The notes under the pieces: generated by a model
Database searches by the model: none
What the model was told of the DNA's origin: nothing
What the model saw: only the letters and a program-made list of their open reading frames with translations
Position numbers and translations under genes: made by a program
Shown: positions 13,933 to 16,047 of the stretch, piece after piece
How the letters are laid out: the number at the start of each line of letters is the position of its first letter
How positions within the stretch are numbered: position 1 is the stretch's first letter
Assembly (NCBI GenBank): GCA_002725275.1
Contig: PBOE01000044.1
Coordinates: 2,435 to 18,481, forward strand
Origin: Methanobacteriota archaeon
GTDB taxonomy: Archaea; Thermoplasmatota; Poseidoniia; Poseidoniales; Poseidoniaceae
Length of the DNA: 16,047 nucleotides
Direction of reading: 5' to 3'

Positions 13933-14397
13933 TCAGCGGAGCAGTTCGTGGTCGCCCAGCGTTGTTCGAGCGCTGTCAATGAATTGATTCAGGTCGAGGT
14001 CACTTCGTTCCATGTACACCTTCGCTTGAAGCGCCATGTCCAACTTGTCAAGCGACCGCACGTACACGGCTTCGGGCGTTGACTGCTGTTCGTATTCGTC
14101 GAGCAAGGCGACCCACTCCGGGGCCAATTTTTTCATCGCAGCTCGTTCGTCTGCGAGCTTGGTCGAGCGGTCGTCGGCGGGCGTCAGATCGCCAACGATG
14201 ACCTCGGGTAAGTCGTGAACCAGGCAGAGTTTCAGCACGTGCTCGAGGTTGAGTTCCTCAGGGCAGAGTTTCAGAGCAAGAACGGCCATGCCCCACGAGT
14301 GGGCAGCCACAGATTCCGGAGCCTCAACGCCTGCGTTCACCCAGCCTTGACGCAACACATCCTTGAGTCCGAGGTAAGCCATCAGGGTGTCTCGCAT
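13933..14397 (-). CDS. HD-domain 5'-nucleotidase, HDDC2/YfbR-like
   Basis: A 154-residue metal-dependent phosphohydrolase of the HD superfamily (COG1896 type); characterised relatives hydrolyse deoxynucleoside 5'-monophosphates. Metal-binding residues are visible as H33 in AAHSW, H61-D62 in LVHDLPE, and D117 in RSLDKLD. The substrate-side motif VGDLTPADD is at 68-76. The N-terminal RQGWVNAGVEAPESVAAHS pattern closely follows the HDDC2/YfbR type. The start is ATG 14397; a second in-frame ATG at 14382 is possible. It lies downstream of nothing on its strand, is divergent from the glycosylase gene by 50 bases, and is followed by the tRNA. Its likely role is clearing dNMPs or nucleotide salvage. 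Confidence 0.9.
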   Translation of the reverse strand: MRDTLMAYLGLKDVLRQGWVNAGVEAPESVAAHSWGMAVLALKLCPEELNLEHVLKLCLVHDLPEVIVGDLTPADDRSTKLADERAAMKKLAPEWVALLDEYEQQSTPEAVYVRSLDKLDMALQAKVYMERSDLDLNQFIDSARTTLGDHELLR

Positions 14398-14447
14398 GGC
14401 GCAGGGTTGAAGCGCGTGTTGAAAACCTCATCTCTGCAACCACCACC

Positions 14448-15059
14448 ATGAGCGGACGAATTCCATCGTGGTGGCAAGCCGCTCATGACTTTCTGGCAGA
14501 GGATGCCTTGCTCGGCCCCGTGGTTGAGGAATTCGGGCCAGAGGGCATCACCAGTCGTGACGACTTGTTTCAGACGCTCGTCCGTTCCATTGTTGGTCAG
14601 CAGATCTCCGTTCTCGCAGCCGACGCCATCTGGGGTCGCCTCGTCAACCATCTCGGGGAAGTAACGCCTGAAGCCGTTCTCAAGACCGACCAGCCCAGCA
14701 TTGCAGCGTGCGGCGTCACTCGCCCCAAAGCCAGTTACATCCACGGTTTGGCCGAACAAGCCGACGAACTCCTCGGCCAACCGTGGGACGAGATGAGCGA
14801 CGAAGCCATCATGAAACACCTGGTGAAATTTCGGGGCATCGGTCCATGGACGGCTGAGATGCTGTTGATGTTCCATTTCCTTCGACCCGATGTGTTCAGC
14901 CTGGGCGACATCGGCCTCATCCGTGGGACACAGCGCCTTGTGCCGGAAGCCCAGACCAAAGAAGCGGTTGGGGAAATTGCCGAGCGTTGGCGCCCCTACC
15001 GAACCGCTGCGGCGTGGTACCTCTGGCGCATCTTGGACCCGGTTCCCGTCGAGTACTGA
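14448..15059 (+). CDS. alkA: DNA-3-methyladenine glycosylase II (AlkA/MAG-like, HhH-GPD)
   Basis: A 203-residue base-excision repair enzyme that removes alkylated purines. LVRSIVGQQIS at 44-54 is the standard AlkA-group helix start. The helix-hairpin-helix is at about 124-141 with FRGIGPWTAEML, and the catalytic Asp is D154 in FSLGDIG. The C-terminal WRPYRTAAAWYLWR at 181-194 is typical of AlkA/Mag1 proteins. It lacks the extra N-terminal domain of E. coli AlkA and matches the size of compact archaeal and fungal forms. The start ATG 14448 has no strong Shine-Dalgarno sequence; the preceding 50 bases separate it from the divergent HD gene and show no clear TATA box. The gene that follows begins within about 45 bases. 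Confidence 0.93.
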   Translation: MSGRIPSWWQAAHDFLAEDALLGPVVEEFGPEGITSRDDLFQTLVRSIVGQQISVLAADAIWGRLVNHLGEVTPEAVLKTDQPSIAACGVTRPKASYIHGLAEQADELLGQPWDEMSDEAIMKHLVKFRGIGPWTAEMLLMFHFLRPDVFSLGDIGLIRGTQRLVPEAQTKEAVGEIAERWRPYRTAAAWYLWRILDPVPVEY

Positions 15060-15101
15060 ACGGGCGAAGGGTTGACATCAAATCCGATGCGTCCACCGTG
15101 C

Positions 15102-16047
15102 ATGGCCGAAGACCCGCTCTCGCCAAGAACCCCTCCCAAGACCCTCGCCGAGCGACTCGGAACAACCGGAAATCGCATCGCAGCGCTGTCGAAGCAAGCC
15201 GCTCAAGCGACCAAACTGGCAGCTACGAAGGTTGCCGATGCCAGCAAAGAAGCCGCTGGGAAAGTGGCGGATGCCAGCAGAGAGGCCGCCGCCAAAACCA
15301 GCAAAGCCGTTGCCGACGCCAAGGATGCTCGCCGTGAAAAGAAAGAGGAGCAACTCACCAGAAAGATTGAGGAAACCCGTGCCGAACTCAAAGACGACGG
15401 ACACATTGCGCTAGCTCCGGCCATGATCACCCTCCCTGAATTCGAAGAAGAGCGAATGGCTTTGATGGCCGAAGAGCATGACATCTTGGTCGAACTGGTT
15501 GACCATATGCACGCACTTTCCAGTCGCGTGGACCGGTTAGAGCGAACGTACAAAGCCTTGGCCATTGAGGAAAAAGCCAATCGCGAGTTGAACGTTCAAT
15601 CATCTATAGACAGCGACGCACCGGCACCTGTAACAACTTCAAAAGGCATGACGGCAGCATTGAGCCTCCTGGGTGCCTCGCTCGTTTGGGTCGTTTTGTT
15701 GACCGGGCTCGACCGCTACTTGGCTTCCAACGACGTTGTCTTGTTCTCCAGCTATCCCGCTGAGATACCCGTTTGGGGGTTAGGTGCCGGTTCGTGGGTG
15801 ATGTTTGTGCTCCACCAAATTGGGAAAACGGCACCTTTTCTTCGGGTGTCCACGCCGATGTTGATTCAGACCGGTCTGGCCGTCGGAATCACCACTGTCA
15901 TGGCGTTGTTGCTCTCCAACGACACCATCTCGACCATGTCCAGTGTCTGGACGTGGGGTACGGCGATTGCGGTTGCTGTCTTGGTTTCGTCAAGTCTGGT
16001 GGCCAGTGCGTGGAGGGCCACAAGAGCCGCCCTTACACCGAATGATG
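15102..16047 (+). CDS. LEA-like helical-repeat, coiled-coil and four-TM protein (3' end outside window)
   Basis: The frame is open from ATG 15102 to the window edge, giving 315 residues without a stop. Residues about 28-80 are Ala/Lys/Glu-rich with an 11-residue period, seen in KVADASKEAAG and KVADASREAAA, resembling LEA or apolipoprotein-type amphipathic helices. Residues about 81-165 are highly charged and helical, with heptad-like spacing in HALSSRVDRLERTYKAL, a likely coiled coil. Four TM segments follow at about 183-203, 222-240, 252-271 and 283-303. An in-frame ATG at 15087 would add MRPPC. The family is not recognised. It follows alkA by about 40 bases and may be co-transcribed. A role at the membrane surface is inferred from the layout only. 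Confidence 0.75.
   Translation, partial: MAEDPLSPRTPPKTLAERLGTTGNRIAALSKQAAQATKLAATKVADASKEAAGKVADASREAAAKTSKAVADAKDARREKKEEQLTRKIEETRAELKDDGHIALAPAMITLPEFEEERMALMAEEHDILVELVDHMHALSSRVDRLERTYKALAIEEKANRELNVQSSIDSDAPAPVTTSKGMTAALSLLGASLVWVVLLTGLDRYLASNDVVLFSSYPAEIPVWGLGAGSWVMFVLHQIGKTAPFLRVSTPMLIQTGLAVGITTVMALLLSNDTISTMSSVWTWGTAIAVAVLVSSSLVASAWRATRAALTPND

Noticed and set aside
1..16047. Mobile element, CRISPR array, phage or defence island
   Set aside because: No spaced repeats, transposase, integrase, terminal inverted repeats or known defence domains were seen; gene content is housekeeping and transport.

Overview
The window reads as chromosomal DNA of a GC-rich archaeon, most likely a marine euryarchaeon of the Marine Group II / Poseidoniales type. 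The archaeal assignment rests on four genes: an aIF5A carrying the lysine that becomes hypusine, TrmY (the tRNA pseudouridine-54 N1-methyltransferase), a fused CoaBC whose variant motifs resemble the archaeal form, and an archaeal/eukaryotic-type prolyl-tRNA synthetase. The tRNA-Gln has the A1-U72 pair typical of archaea, and two genes have TATA-like boxes at leaderless spacing. The Poseidoniales placement is an inference from gene content, including peptide-type transporters and lineage-looking membrane proteins with zinc ribbons.

Layout, left to right. (1) 1-2006, minus strand: a four-TM protein with a C-terminal zinc ribbon, a 200-residue two-TM protein, a small CBU_0592-like membrane protein, and the start of proS, which leaves the window at base 1. 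(2) 2075-3894, plus strand: coaBC and trmY, tightly coupled. (3) 3884-12267, minus strand: hbd-like 3-hydroxyacyl-CoA dehydrogenase, an SDR, aIF5A, a UMF1/Atg22-like MFS transporter, an OPT-family transporter, an EamA-family transporter and surE. Its end converges on trmY with an 11-nt overlap. (4) 12373-13812, plus: a polytopic membrane protein with an N-terminal zinc ribbon. (5) 13810-13882, minus: tRNA-Gln(TTG), whose 3' end overlaps the preceding stop codon. (6) 13933-14397, minus: an HD-domain nucleotidase. (7) 14448-16047, plus: AlkA-type DNA glycosylase, then an LEA-like helical-repeat/coiled-coil/four-TM protein that runs off the right edge.

Functional themes are translation (proS, tRNA-Gln, aIF5A, TrmY), coenzyme A synthesis, nucleotide housekeeping (SurE, HD nucleotidase, AlkA), and nutrient transport (OPT and UMF1 in tandem, then EamA). 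The region is compact, with no stretch over 300 bases lacking a gene. I see no insertion sequence, CRISPR array, integrase or prophage. It looks like ordinary core chromosome. The most notable points are an Asp at the catalytic-His position of the CoaC half of CoaBC, a UMF1 transporter with a ~145-residue extramembrane insertion, two zinc-ribbon membrane proteins of opposite architecture, and an LEA/apolipoprotein-like repeat fused to a membrane domain.
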